From contig JASLBE010000017.1 in the NCBI GenBank assembly GCA_030146705.1, positions 1 to 64,000 of the forward strand: DNA of 64,000 nucleotides, in the 5' to 3' direction. This document shows, piece after piece, positions 45,050 to 53,696 of this stretch (the first letter of the stretch is position 1; each line of letters begins with the position of its first letter). Source of the stretch: Tissierellales bacterium. Lineage in GTDB: Bacteria; Bacillota; Clostridia; Tissierellales; Tissierellaceae. The notes below the pieces were generated by a model. That model worked only from the letters and a program-made list of their open reading frames with translations, did not search any database and had not been told where the DNA came from. A program made the position numbers and the translations under genes.

Positions 45050-45901
45050 CTATAGTGTTTTTGTTCCTACAACTATATAATCCTTAAACCTTGTTTTAAT
45101 CTTTTCACTACACCTATTTAGGTCTTCCATATTTTTAAAGATCCCAAAAACAGTAGACCCACTACCACTCATCAAGGTCCCGCTAGCATTATACTTTAAC
45201 ATAAGCTCCTTTAGGTTATTTATCTCTGGATACTTAATAACAACATTTTCTTCCAGCCTATTATAAAGTTTTTCACCAAGTCCATCTAGGTCCCTTGCCT
45301 TTACAGCCCTAATAATTTCCGAAAAATCTCCAGGCCTTCTAGATAGGTCTAGACCCTCATAAACCTCCCTTGTGCTTATCCCTATTTTAGGGTTTACCAG
45401 TAAAACATTTAAACCAGCAAGAGAACCTATATCCTCAAACTCATCACCAATCCCCCTGGCCAAAAGAGTTCCTCCCCTTAAACAAAAGGGAATATCAGCT
45501 CCAAGGCTACTGGCTAAGGCTTCTAAGTCTTCACTAGCTAGCCCTAGGCCCCAAAGTTCATTTATCCCCCTTAAGGCTGCAGCTGCATCTGTACTTCCCC
45601 CTGCCAGTCCCCCTGCCACAGGAATGTTTTTTTCTATGTAGCACCTAAGCCCACCCTTTAAGGAATATTTATCCCTCATTAATTCCCAAACCTTATAAAC
45701 CAAGTTATCAGAATTAGTCGGTAGGTCTTCTTTATTAGATTCTATTATAATACCTTCTCCTATTTTTTCCAGGACTATTTTATCCCTAAGGTCAATTTCC
45801 TGCATTATAGTTATTATATCGTGGTAACCATCAGGCCTCCTACCTATTACATCTAGGCCTAGGTTTATTTTAGCAAAAGCTTCCAATCTTATTAGATCCA
45901 T
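45050..45901 (-). CDS. ispE: 4-diphosphocytidyl-2-C-methyl-D-erythritol kinase
   Basis: A 283-aa GHMP kinase of the non-mevalonate isoprenoid pathway. Motifs: AFAKINLGLDVIGRRPDGYH near the start, PVAGGLAGGSTDAAAALR (ATP loop) and MSGSGSTVFGIF near the end. The frame opens further upstream, but the ATG at 45901 has GGAGAGG 2 nt or more upstream and gives the normal N-terminus. In Bacillus ispE also lies close to veg. Confidence 0.96.
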   Translation of the reverse strand: MDLIRLEAFAKINLGLDVIGRRPDGYHDIITIMQEIDLRDKIVLEKIGEGIIIESNKEDLPTNSDNLVYKVWELMRDKYSLKGGLRCYIEKNIPVAGGLAGGSTDAAAALRGINELWGLGLASEDLEALASSLGADIPFCLRGGTLLARGIGDEFEDIGSLAGLNVLLVNPKIGISTREVYEGLDLSRRPGDFSEIIRAVKARDLDGLGEKLYNRLEENVVIKYPEINNLKELMLKYNASGTLMSGSGSTVFGIFKNMEDLNRCSEKIKTRFKDYIVVGTKTL

Positions 45902-45935
45902 AACCCTCTCCTTATATATTTGCTTATTAATACAA

Positions 45936-45964
45936 AAAAACTGTATAAAATTTATACAGTTTTT
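45936..45964 (-). terminator. Rho-independent terminator after veg
   Basis: Arms AAAAACTGTATAAA and TTTATACAGTTTTT around one base. On the minus strand the stem runs into seven T. It begins 5 bp after the veg stop. Confidence 0.85.
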
Positions 45965-45969
45965 CAATA

Positions 45970-46230
45970 CTATGATATTTTTTCTTCTGATTCTAATTTC
46001 ACAGTTATCTCTACAGTTCCCGTTAATACATCGGTGTAGGTATAGGATATCCTCCTACTTCCTCCGTACTCATTATCAATTTTTACTATAAATAAATTCG
46101 GATATGTGGCTTCGACTGTTCCTTCTTTTGTGACAATCCTTTTACGTCCTTTGTCGGCTCTAAGTATCACTTTTTTTCCTACACAATTCTCAATATCTTT
46201 TTTTATCATTAATAAATTGTTCTTTCCCAA
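45970..46230 (-). CDS. veg: Veg protein
   Basis: An 86-aa protein of the Veg family, exactly the size of Bacillus subtilis Veg, with TVEATYPNLFIVKIDNEYGG and ISYTYTDVLTGTVEI. I place the start at a TTG (46230): it has GGAAGGTGG 8 nt upstream and gives MGKNN..., aligning with MAKTL... of Bacillus. Other in-frame starts (GTG 46260, ATG further in) lack good ribosome sites. Veg influences biofilm genes in Bacillus; its molecular function is not firmly known. Confidence 0.88.
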   Translation of the reverse strand: MGKNNLLMIKKDIENCVGKKVILRADKGRKRIVTKEGTVEATYPNLFIVKIDNEYGGSRRISYTYTDVLTGTVEITVKLESEEKIS

Positions 46231-46287
46231 TGCAGTAACCACCTTCCATAGTGCAAGCACTCATAAAAATATTACCAACTATATCCT

Positions 46288-46316
46288 ATTATACCAGCTA
46301 TCTATATTATTGTCAA
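46288..46316 (-). promoter_or_regulatory. Sigma-A promoter of veg, proximal
   Basis: Perfect TTGACA (46316-46311), 17-bp spacer, perfect TATAAT (46293-46288) on the minus strand. The start of transcription would fall about 50 bp before the veg TTG. Confidence 0.85.
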
Positions 46317-46327
46317 ATTAACTTTAT

Positions 46328-46356
46328 ATTATACTATATAGAAAACTGTGTGTCAA
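46328..46356 (-). promoter_or_regulatory. Sigma-A promoter of veg, distal
   Basis: A second perfect TTGACA (46356-46351), 17-bp spacer and TATAAT (46333-46328), exactly 40 bp upstream of the first on the minus strand. The two promoters are in tandem. Confidence 0.8.
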
Positions 46357-46469
46357 AGGATTTCTCTCATTTTTTAGAAAGAAATTAAATTCATTTTTAT
46401 ATGGAATTATCACAATTTTTAACAATTTCCCAAGTAGCCCTAAAGACTTAACTTTTAGTTATAAAATAA

Positions 46470-46493
46470 AAACACCTAGATATCTAGGTGTTT
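46470..46493 (-). terminator. Terminator after the symporter gene (copy of the mgtE terminator)
   Basis: Arms AAACACCTAGA and TCTAGGTGTTT around TA. The identical hairpin lies after mgtE. Here it would end the module transcript. Confidence 0.8.
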
Positions 46494-46496
46494 TAA

Positions 46497-46607
46497 CTAA
46501 AGACCAAGTAGGTTTTGGGCTATTATAAAGTAAACAAATAAAGCCAAAGCATCTACTATTGTTGTAATTAGTGGTCCTGCCATTATGGCTGGGTCCATAT
46601 TTAATTT
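46497..46607 (-). pseudogene. mgtE: Fragment of mgtE (last 36 codons)
   Basis: Reads KLNMDPAIMAGPLITTIV ... FVYFIIAQNLLGL and stop, identical in protein sequence to the end of the intact mgtE at 56404-57741. There is no start or upstream part. It is the coding part of the left direct repeat, and its upstream edge supplies the stop codon of the symporter. Confidence 0.95.
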
Positions 46608-48040
46608 TTAACTAAATATTTTTTGGCCTTTAATTTTTCTTCATCTGTCTGTTCAAGTATAAGACATAATGGTATGAAAATTATAAAGGAAGTTATTAAG
46701 CCCGGCCAAACTGGATCTATTCCAAAAATACCTCCTAAGCCAAATAAGTCTGCAAAGAACCAAATCAAAACAGTAACTAAAGAGGCCAGCATACTATAAA
46801 AGGCTGCTCTAGAGTTAGCTTTTTCCCAAAAGAACATAGTTATTGTTGGCAAAAATAGTCCAGCTGAATTTATTGTAAAAGCTACATATAAAATATCTAT
46901 AATATTAAGCATTCTAAGTGCCATTATAGTACTTAGGATTCCTATTCCAACTGCACTAATTGTACTAATTTTAAGTAATTTTTTGTCTTCAGCATCTTTA
47001 TCAATATACCTATGATATATATCTCTTGTTATATTGGCAGAAGCTGAAAGGATAGAGATATCACTTGTAGACATAATAGCAGACATAAGTCCAATTAACA
47101 TTAATCCTTTTATGCCTTTAGGTAAAACTTCTATTATCAATATAGATAATATAGATGTTCCCTCAGATAAATTTGGAAATATGGCTTTACCAGCAATACC
47201 AATATAAGTAACCGCAAAAGCTATTCCTCCTGTTCCTATTATCGCTAATAATGTTCCATTCCTAGCAGTCTTAGCATCTTTTGCTGCAAAAGATCTAGTA
47301 TAACTATCCATACTAGTAAAAAAAGTAAGAATAATGGATAGAACTAAACCTAAAATCGTCCAAAAGCCCCAAGATCCAAGTTTGAAGTAAGATGATGGTA
47401 ATTGCGTCCTTAAAGCTCCAATACTTCCACCTGAAAGTTTTAAAACTGTAGGTATTGCAAATACTAAAGATACTACTATTAATATAGTCTGAAGTATATC
47501 GGTATATGTTACAGCAGTTAATCCTCCAGAAGCAGTATATATTGTAACAACTATAGATGATACTATTATACTCGTATCTAAACTCCAACCTAAAAATGTA
47601 CTAATAATCCCACCTGCAGCTACCAATTGTCCTGCATTATAAGCTATATTAGCTAAAACAGTAGATATTACAGTTATACCTCTACACTTGCTATCATACC
47701 TATCCTCTATAAGATCGGGATATGTTATATGATCGAACTTATCTCCTGCATCTTTTATTAAGCCTGTAAAAAATAATCCGAATATTGCAAACCCAATACA
47801 AACAGCCCCAACATACCAAAATGCAGTAATACCCATATTATATGCATTATCTGCTGTCCCTACTATAGCTGCACCACCTACCCAAGAAGATAGCCATAAA
47901 CTCATAATAGAAAATGTATTTAAATCTTTACTCCCTAAGAAGAAGTCTTCCATAGTTTTTTGGTTTTTATTAGACATAATACCTATAAATAACATCCCCA
48001 ACAAATAAATAACTATAATGCTTACATCTATAAATTCCAT
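46601..48040 (-). CDS. Sodium:solute symporter family transporter
   Basis: A 479-aa membrane protein of the SSS family with about 13 membrane helices (EDFFLGSKDLNTFSIMSLWL near the start, YTASGGLTAVTYTDILQ in the middle, LMSAIMSTSDISILSASANI later). It should import a small organic solute with Na+, most likely the amino acid used by the module, but the substrate cannot be read. Its last codon and stop lie in the mgtE repeat, so its natural tail may have been replaced. The length is still normal for the family. Confidence 0.9.
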   Translation of the reverse strand: MEFIDVSIIVIYLLGMLFIGIMSNKNQKTMEDFFLGSKDLNTFSIMSLWLSSWVGGAAIVGTADNAYNMGITAFWYVGAVCIGFAIFGLFFTGLIKDAGDKFDHITYPDLIEDRYDSKCRGITVISTVLANIAYNAGQLVAAGGIISTFLGWSLDTSIIVSSIVVTIYTASGGLTAVTYTDILQTILIVVSLVFAIPTVLKLSGGSIGALRTQLPSSYFKLGSWGFWTILGLVLSIILTFFTSMDSYTRSFAAKDAKTARNGTLLAIIGTGGIAFAVTYIGIAGKAIFPNLSEGTSILSILIIEVLPKGIKGLMLIGLMSAIMSTSDISILSASANITRDIYHRYIDKDAEDKKLLKISTISAVGIGILSTIMALRMLNIIDILYVAFTINSAGLFLPTITMFFWEKANSRAAFYSMLASLVTVLIWFFADLFGLGGIFGIDPVWPGLITSFIIFIPLCLILEQTDEEKLKAKKYLVKN

Positions 48041-48060
48041 AATTTAACCTCCATCCATAT

Positions 48061-48090
48061 AATAAATGGCTATCTAGATAGCCATTTATT
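48061..48090 (-). other. 30-bp perfect palindrome between hydroxyacid dehydrogenase and symporter genes
   Basis: AATAAATGGCTATC followed by TA-rich centre TCTAGATA and its exact complement; all 30 bases are self-complementary. It begins at the dehydrogenase stop codon and lacks a T run on the minus strand, so it may stabilise RNA or weakly terminate before the symporter gene. Confidence 0.6.
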
Positions 48091-49033
48091 ATACTATATT
48101 AAGTTTTTCAAATTTTCCTTCTAAAAACATTTTTATGTTTTCAGCTGATCGTTTTCTAACCTCATACTCAGATTCCAAGGAATAGTATGCTACATGTGGA
48201 GTTATTATAAGATTTTTCCTGTTTAATAAATCTTTATTAAGTCTACCATTATACTCATCAGACAGAACATCTAAAGCTGCTCCTCTAATTAATTTATTAT
48301 CTAAGGCAAATAAAAGATCCTCTTCTTTTATTACACCTCCCCTTCCTGTGTTAATTATATATGAAGTTTCCTTCATTAATTTAAATTTCTCTACATCAAA
48401 AAAGTTTTTTGTAGATTCAGTTAAAGGAGTATGAATTGATATATAATCTGATTCTCTTAAGAATTCATCTATATCTACAATTTTTATATCCAATTCTTTA
48501 AAACTTTCATTTATAAAAGGGTCAAAAACTATAACTTCAAAACCAAAAGATTTAGCCCTTTTATAAACTTCATATCCTATCCTGCCAAACCCATACAAGC
48601 CTAAGGTTTGTGTAGAAATCCTTCTTATATTTTTTATTAATCTGTAATTCCAGTTCCCCTTATTTACATCACTGCTATATTTTAAAATCTCCCTATTTAA
48701 ATTTAAAATTAAGGTTAAAGTATGGCTAGCAACTTCCTCTACACAATAATCTGGAACATTTAAAACAGTTATTCCATTCTTTTTAGCTATCTCTATATCA
48801 ATATTGTTATAACCTATAGCTGCTTGAGATATAATTTTTAACCTAGGTAAAGAATTCAAAACTTTTTCAGTAAATGGCTCATATGCTGATATAACTGCAT
48901 CTACATCTTGTAAATTTTTAATTAATTCTTCTTCTGTTGGAGAATAGACATTAGTTATTGTTGAATTTTTAGGTACATATTCTTTCTCTATTTCTATATC
49001 TTTCTGTAAATGTGTAAGTACAATATTAAACAT
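48089..49033 (-). CDS. D-isomer-specific 2-hydroxyacid dehydrogenase
   Basis: A 314-aa NAD-dependent dehydrogenase: Rossmann motif LYGFGRIGYEVYKRA near residue 140, catalytic Arg in NTGRGGVI and His in ITPHVAYYS. It reduces a 2-oxoacid to a D-2-hydroxyacid or the reverse. In this module it could dispose of electrons by reducing part of the 2-oxoacid made by the dehydrogenase. The ATG at 49033 has GGTGAG upstream and follows the acyl-CoA synthetase stop directly; the open frame extends 21 bp more. Confidence 0.9.
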   Translation of the reverse strand: MFNIVLTHLQKDIEIEKEYVPKNSTITNVYSPTEEELIKNLQDVDAVISAYEPFTEKVLNSLPRLKIISQAAIGYNNIDIEIAKKNGITVLNVPDYCVEEVASHTLTLILNLNREILKYSSDVNKGNWNYRLIKNIRRISTQTLGLYGFGRIGYEVYKRAKSFGFEVIVFDPFINESFKELDIKIVDIDEFLRESDYISIHTPLTESTKNFFDVEKFKLMKETSYIINTGRGGVIKEEDLLFALDNKLIRGAALDVLSDEYNGRLNKDLLNRKNLIITPHVAYYSLESEYEVRKRSAENIKMFLEGKFEKLNIV

Positions 49034-49034
49034 A

Positions 49035-51128
49035 TTACTCACCCTTAACCACACTTAAAGCATCTGCTATTGCTATACCTTTTTCATATACAAATATAGG
49101 ATTCATATCCAATTCTAGTAAACTATCCTTTTCATTACTAGCCATTTCTGAAATTTTTACTATTAAGTCTACTAATGCATCAACATCCAATTTTTTGCCA
49201 CCTCTATATCCATCTAATAATGGATATCCTTTAAGTGATGTTATCATTTCTATAGCCTCATACTTATTAATAGGGGCTGGATATAAGGAAACATCTTTGA
49301 AAATTTCTACAAAAACTCCACCTAGTCCACATAATACCATTGGTCCATACAAGGGTTCATTGTTTACTCCTATTATTAATTCTAATCCTGGTTTAAGCAT
49401 TTCTTGAACTAAAATACCATTTAATTTAGCATCCTTAGCCCTAGTTCTAGCATTATCCATTATCTCATTGTATGTTTCCACAACTTCTTCATCACTATTT
49501 ATATTAACTTTAACCCCACCTATATCTGATTTATGAGGTATATCTCTTGATTCAATCTTCATAACTAAAGGATAGCCTATTTCTTTAGCAATTTTTAAAG
49601 CTTCCTCTTCACTCTTAGCTATATCTTCCCTAGGTACACCTATTCCATATCTAGATAACATAGATTTACTCTCATTTTCTGATAAAATAACCCTACTAGT
49701 TCCTAGTTCATTATTAGGAATAGCCAGTTCCAATGTTCTTTTTTTGTAATCATAGTCAACAAACTTACTTAATTTATTTAATATACTCATACCATACTTT
49801 ACAGGAGGTAAAGTAGGAACTCCTAACTTCTCTAACTTATTCGAGCATTCAGGATTTCTTGTATTTTCAATATAAGGAAGCATAACTATAGGCTTATTAC
49901 AACCTAGTTTTTTTGCTTTTTCAATTCCTTCTGTTAAATAGTATATACATGGATCTACTACATTTAAAAGCAATGTATATCCAATTATTATCATATCTAT
50001 GTTCTCATCCTCTGTGACTATTTTTAAAGTTTTCGCAAAAAGGTCACTATCATAGGATAAGGTAGCTGTCATATCTAAAGGATTATTTGGTGTAGCATAG
50101 TCTGGTAGTAAATCATCTAATGATTTTAGCGTATCTTGCGATAATTCTGAAAATTCAACCCCTAGAGTTTCTCCCATATCTGCAGTTATTATGGTCTCGC
50201 CACCTGAAACACTCATAGCAGCAAACTTACTACCTTTTGGTATTTCGTCTATAGTAGCTAGAAGATGTGACATAGACAACAATTCTTCCATATCATCAAC
50301 CCTAATAACTCCAAATTTTTTAAATATAGCATCATAAGACTTATCTGATCCTGCTAAACTTCCAGTATGGGATTCAGAAATCTTTGACCCCTTAGCACTC
50401 CTACCAGTTTTTAGTATGACAACTGGTTTCTTTTTTTGTGCAGCCTTTTTTAAAGCCTCTATAAATACCCTTGAATCCTTAACTCCCTCTAAATACGCGG
50501 CAACAACTTTTGTATCATCGTCATCAACTAGAAAGTCAATGTAATCTTCAACCTTAATAATATTAGCATTGCCTGCTGATATAACATAAGAAAATTTACC
50601 TTTAGGATTATCCATCAAGGATAAGCATAATTGCCCACTTTGAGAAACTAATCCAACTTTACCCTTCCTATCTCTTTTTTCAGACATAAATGCAAAGCTA
50701 TATACATCATCAATATAATTTATAAATCCACCACTATTAGGTCCTAATATCGATATTCCTAACTCATCAGCCAAATCAATTAACTCTTTTTCTTTTTTTA
50801 AGCCTTCTTTATCTCCAGTTTCTTTATATCCACTAGCATATATAACTGCACCCTTACAATTTTTCTTACTTGCTTGTTTTAATATATCTACAACTGTTTC
50901 TTGAGGTGTACATATTACAACTAAGTCTATTTCTCCATCAATACTATCTAAAGAATCATAGCACTCCTTTCCAAACACAGAGTCTCTATTTGGATTTATA
51001 AAAAAGTATTTATTTGGATTACTAAAATCCATAATATTTTTACAAGTAGCCCCACCAAATGATTCTGTTCTCTCACTAGCACCTACTACTGCAATTTTAT
51101 TAGCTTTTAATAGTTTTTTTACTTTCAT
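49035..51128 (-). CDS. ADP-forming acyl-CoA synthetase (fused alpha-beta)
   Basis: A 697-aa NDP-forming synthetase that converts acyl-CoA, ADP and phosphate into acid, CoA and ATP. N-terminal CoA-binding domain (VVGASERTESFGGATCKNI), ligase domain with the phosphohistidine motif SESHTGSLAGSD (about residue 260) and a C-terminal ATP-grasp domain (YPLVMKIESRDIPHKSDIGG). The fused form is common in archaea and some anaerobic bacteria. Placed after the oxidoreductase genes it would harvest the thioester as ATP. Confidence 0.93.
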   Translation of the reverse strand: MKVKKLLKANKIAVVGASERTESFGGATCKNIMDFSNPNKYFFINPNRDSVFGKECYDSLDSIDGEIDLVVICTPQETVVDILKQASKKNCKGAVIYASGYKETGDKEGLKKEKELIDLADELGISILGPNSGGFINYIDDVYSFAFMSEKRDRKGKVGLVSQSGQLCLSLMDNPKGKFSYVISAGNANIIKVEDYIDFLVDDDDTKVVAAYLEGVKDSRVFIEALKKAAQKKKPVVILKTGRSAKGSKISESHTGSLAGSDKSYDAIFKKFGVIRVDDMEELLSMSHLLATIDEIPKGSKFAAMSVSGGETIITADMGETLGVEFSELSQDTLKSLDDLLPDYATPNNPLDMTATLSYDSDLFAKTLKIVTEDENIDMIIIGYTLLLNVVDPCIYYLTEGIEKAKKLGCNKPIVMLPYIENTRNPECSNKLEKLGVPTLPPVKYGMSILNKLSKFVDYDYKKRTLELAIPNNELGTSRVILSENESKSMLSRYGIGVPREDIAKSEEEALKIAKEIGYPLVMKIESRDIPHKSDIGGVKVNINSDEEVVETYNEIMDNARTRAKDAKLNGILVQEMLKPGLELIIGVNNEPLYGPMVLCGLGGVFVEIFKDVSLYPAPINKYEAIEMITSLKGYPLLDGYRGGKKLDVDALVDLIVKISEMASNEKDSLLELDMNPIFVYEKGIAIADALSVVKGE

Positions 51129-51148
51129 ATGTTGAAATCTCCTCCATA

Positions 51149-51679
51149 TTATATATAGTTATAACCTTCTATAAAACTTTTTTCTGCTTTTTCATCAACT
51201 ATATTTTTTTCCTTAAAGTAACTATTTATACCTAATAAAAATTCATCCTTATCATATAAATTGGTTGCTTTTATCAAGACACCTAAAGAAACCAAATTCA
51301 TTCCCCTAGGATCACCAAGATTTATTGCTATATCGGATATAGGTACCTCATAAACATTTAAATCTTCCCTGTATTCTTTACTAGAAACTATAGAGGAATT
51401 GACTATAACTGTTCCAGCTTCTTTCATATTTCCAATATGTGTTTCTATAGCATCTTCACTCATTGCTATTAATATATCTATTTCTTTTACAAATGGACTA
51501 GGTATATCAATTTCATCATCAATCTTAACACCACAGTTCGCAGGCCCACCTCTCATTTGAGATCCATAAGTTGGTACCCAGGTAACTTTCTGTCCCTTAT
51601 CCATAGCAACCTTAGAAATTATCAACCCTGATGTTAAAACCCCTTGGCCACCTAATCCAGCAGATATAATTTCTATCAT
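51149..51679 (-). CDS. 2-oxoacid:ferredoxin oxidoreductase, gamma subunit
   Basis: A 176-aa gamma subunit with AGLGGQGVLTSGLIISKV at the start and YGSQMRGGPANCGVKI. It overlaps the beta gene by one base. It fits the KorC/VorC type and, with the other three subunits, oxidises a 2-oxoacid to acyl-CoA and CO2 with reduction of ferredoxin. Confidence 0.94.
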   Translation of the reverse strand: MIEIISAGLGGQGVLTSGLIISKVAMDKGQKVTWVPTYGSQMRGGPANCGVKIDDEIDIPSPFVKEIDILIAMSEDAIETHIGNMKEAGTVIVNSSIVSSKEYREDLNVYEVPISDIAINLGDPRGMNLVSLGVLIKATNLYDKDEFLLGINSYFKEKNIVDEKAEKSFIEGYNYI

Positions 51680-52413
51680 TATTCCTCTACCCCCTTATCT
51701 ATAAATTCTCCTAATGGATAAATTTCTAAAACCTCTTCGTCTATTCTTTTTATAGCCTCAACAGGAGTCATATTCCAATTTGTTGGACAAGGAGAAACAA
51801 TCTCAACAAAGGAATAACCATTGGAGTTTTTTTGGCTTTCTATAGCCTTTTTAATATATTTTTTAGTTTTCACAACATTACTTGGATTATTTACACTACC
51901 CCTAGCTAAATATTCAATATCTAAAGTTTTCAACATATTTACTATATTTAAAGGATTTCCTGTCATTTCTACATCTCTACCATTTTTACTGGACTTTGTA
52001 ACTTGATTTTCTAAAGTTGTAGGAGCCATTTGACCACCAGTCATGCCAAATACCCCATTATTAACAAATATTGTTGTTATGTTTTCATTTCTAGCTGCAG
52101 CATGTATAGTTTCTGCTATTCCTATAGAAGTAGCGTCACCATCCCCTTGGTAAGTAAATACTAAGTTGTCAGGTCTACTTCTTTTAACTCCTGTAGCCAC
52201 AGCAGGAGCACGACCATGTTGTGCTTGTATTGAATCCACACCAAATGTATCAATTTGAAGGCATCCACAACCTACTGCTAATACTGCAATGGCCTCCTCT
52301 TCTAAATTCAACTCTTCTAAGACCTCTGCTAAAATTCTATTTATTATTCCATGACCACATCCTGGACAAAATAACATATCTCCAACTAAAATTTCTGGCG
52401 CTTTAGTTATCAT
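51679..52413 (-). CDS. 2-oxoacid:ferredoxin oxidoreductase, beta subunit (TPP-binding)
   Basis: A 244-aa beta subunit. Cluster and TPP motifs are seen: CPGCGHGIINRIL near residue 17, and the TPP signature GDGDATSIG ... FVNNGVFGMTGGQ near residue 90-125. It overlaps the alpha gene by 4 bp. The short length matches the archaeal-type four-subunit enzyme. Confidence 0.95.
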   Translation of the reverse strand: MITKAPEILVGDMLFCPGCGHGIINRILAEVLEELNLEEEAIAVLAVGCGCLQIDTFGVDSIQAQHGRAPAVATGVKRSRPDNLVFTYQGDGDATSIGIAETIHAAARNENITTIFVNNGVFGMTGGQMAPTTLENQVTKSSKNGRDVEMTGNPLNIVNMLKTLDIEYLARGSVNNPSNVVKTKKYIKKAIESQKNSNGYSFVEIVSPCPTNWNMTPVEAIKRIDEEVLEIYPLGEFIDKGVEE

Positions 52414-53489
52414 TTAGAATACACCTCCTGAGCATTTCCCTCTAAAATTTTCTCACAATATTTTACTACATCCTTAGACTCTGGTACTTCATTTCCTGTT
52501 GCCCATGTATATATTGGCTTTTTCATATTTGTAGCTATAGCAACATCATCTGTCATTTGCCCTATAGCGCTCATTTCAACTGTTACATAGGCTTTTACAT
52601 CAGGATTTGATTCAATAAATGCTTTTTTAGGAAATGGCCAAACAGTTATAGGCCTAATAAGTCCCAGCTTAATTCCTTTTTCTCTTCCAATCTTTACAGC
52701 CTCTTTAGAAACTCTAGAACTAATACCATATGCTACTAAAATAATATCTGCATCTTCAGTCCCTATACTTTCCCACCTTTGTTCCTGATCCTCTATCTTC
52801 TTATATTTCTCATTTAAATATTTATCATAATCAGTATAAGACTTGGCATAATATGATACATTAGTTATTTTTCTATGTTCTTTACCATCTTTACCTTTTA
52901 ATGACCATTCATACTTATTGTTATCATGGCTTTTTATCTCACCAAGTTCTACCGGTTCCATCATTTGTGCTAAGGCCCCATCAGTCAAAATTACTACTGG
53001 ATTTCTATATTTTTCTGCTATATCAAATCCTAGCCCCATAAAATCCGCCATTTCTTGAAGATTGCCAGGAGCCAATACAATCGTTCTATAATCTCCATGT
53101 CCTCCATTTTTAGTGGTTTGCCAATAATCTGACTGAGCTTGAAAAATATCTCCTAAACCACTTCCATATCTTTGGACATTAACTATTACAGCTGGTAATT
53201 CTGCTGCTACTATATAGCTAATTCCTTCTTGTTTTAATGAAAAACCTGGTCCTGAAGTAGTAGTAAAGGCCCTTTCTCCAGCTGCTGCTGCACCATATAC
53301 CATTGATATCGCAGCTACTTCAGATTCTGCTTGAACAAACTTTCCACCTATTTCAGGCATTCTTGTAGACAAATACTCTAAGGCTTCAGTTTGAGGCGTT
53401 ATCGGATATCCAGCAAAAAATCTAGCTCCAGCCCTAATAGCACCTTCTCCAATTGCTGCTGTTCCCTTTATAAATTTTTTTTCTCCCAT
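52410..53489 (-). CDS. 2-oxoacid:ferredoxin oxidoreductase, alpha subunit
   Basis: A 359-aa alpha subunit with AIGEGAIRAGARFFAGYPIT (the GYPITPQTE motif) and TTTSGPGFSLKQEGISY. The family includes 2-oxoglutarate (Kor) and branched-chain 2-oxoacid (Vor) enzymes, and motifs alone do not fix the substrate. It follows the ferredoxin-like subunit by 12 bp. Confidence 0.94.
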   Translation of the reverse strand: MGEKKFIKGTAAIGEGAIRAGARFFAGYPITPQTEALEYLSTRMPEIGGKFVQAESEVAAISMVYGAAAAGERAFTTTSGPGFSLKQEGISYIVAAELPAVIVNVQRYGSGLGDIFQAQSDYWQTTKNGGHGDYRTIVLAPGNLQEMADFMGLGFDIAEKYRNPVVILTDGALAQMMEPVELGEIKSHDNNKYEWSLKGKDGKEHRKITNVSYYAKSYTDYDKYLNEKYKKIEDQEQRWESIGTEDADIILVAYGISSRVSKEAVKIGREKGIKLGLIRPITVWPFPKKAFIESNPDVKAYVTVEMSAIGQMTDDVAIATNMKKPIYTWATGNEVPESKDVVKYCEKILEGNAQEVYSK

Positions 53490-53501
53490 TTTATAATCCT
53501 C

Positions 53502-53696
53502 CTATCTTATTTCGTATACGAAATCTGGGCATATTTTATAACATATTCCACATCCTATACATTTGTCTTCATCAACCTTCACGGGTTCATAACCTTTTTT
53601 ATTGCTATAATTATCCACTGAAATAGCTCCCTTTGGACAAAATACCATACATAATCTACACCCTTTGCATCTTTCTGCATTTACTTTAGCTTTCAT
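53502..53696 (-). CDS. 2-oxoacid:ferredoxin oxidoreductase, delta (2x[4Fe-4S]) subunit
   Basis: A 64-aa ferredoxin-like protein with two CxxCxxCxxxCP motifs (CKGCRLCMVFCP and CIGCGICYKICP). It carries electrons from the TPP subunit to ferredoxin. It abuts the MFS gene with no gap and heads the four subunit genes. Confidence 0.94.
   Translation of the reverse strand: MKAKVNAERCKGCRLCMVFCPKGAISVDNYSNKKGYEPVKVDEDKCIGCGICYKICPDFVYEIR

Larger units (their letters stand above)
46450..46607. repeat. 158-bp direct repeat, left copy (mgtE 3' end and terminator)
   Basis: Identical to 56357-56514 in the same orientation, with a single difference (G at 46518, T at 56425, silent in mgtE) and no gaps. 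It contains the last 36 codons of mgtE, the stop codon and the terminator hairpin. The two copies are 9,907 bp apart and enclose the amino-acid fermentation module. Confidence 0.97.

Noticed and set aside
46601..48040. Symporter as a truncated pseudogene
   Set aside because: Although its end lies in the repeat, its 479 aa and all expected membrane helices match the usual family length.
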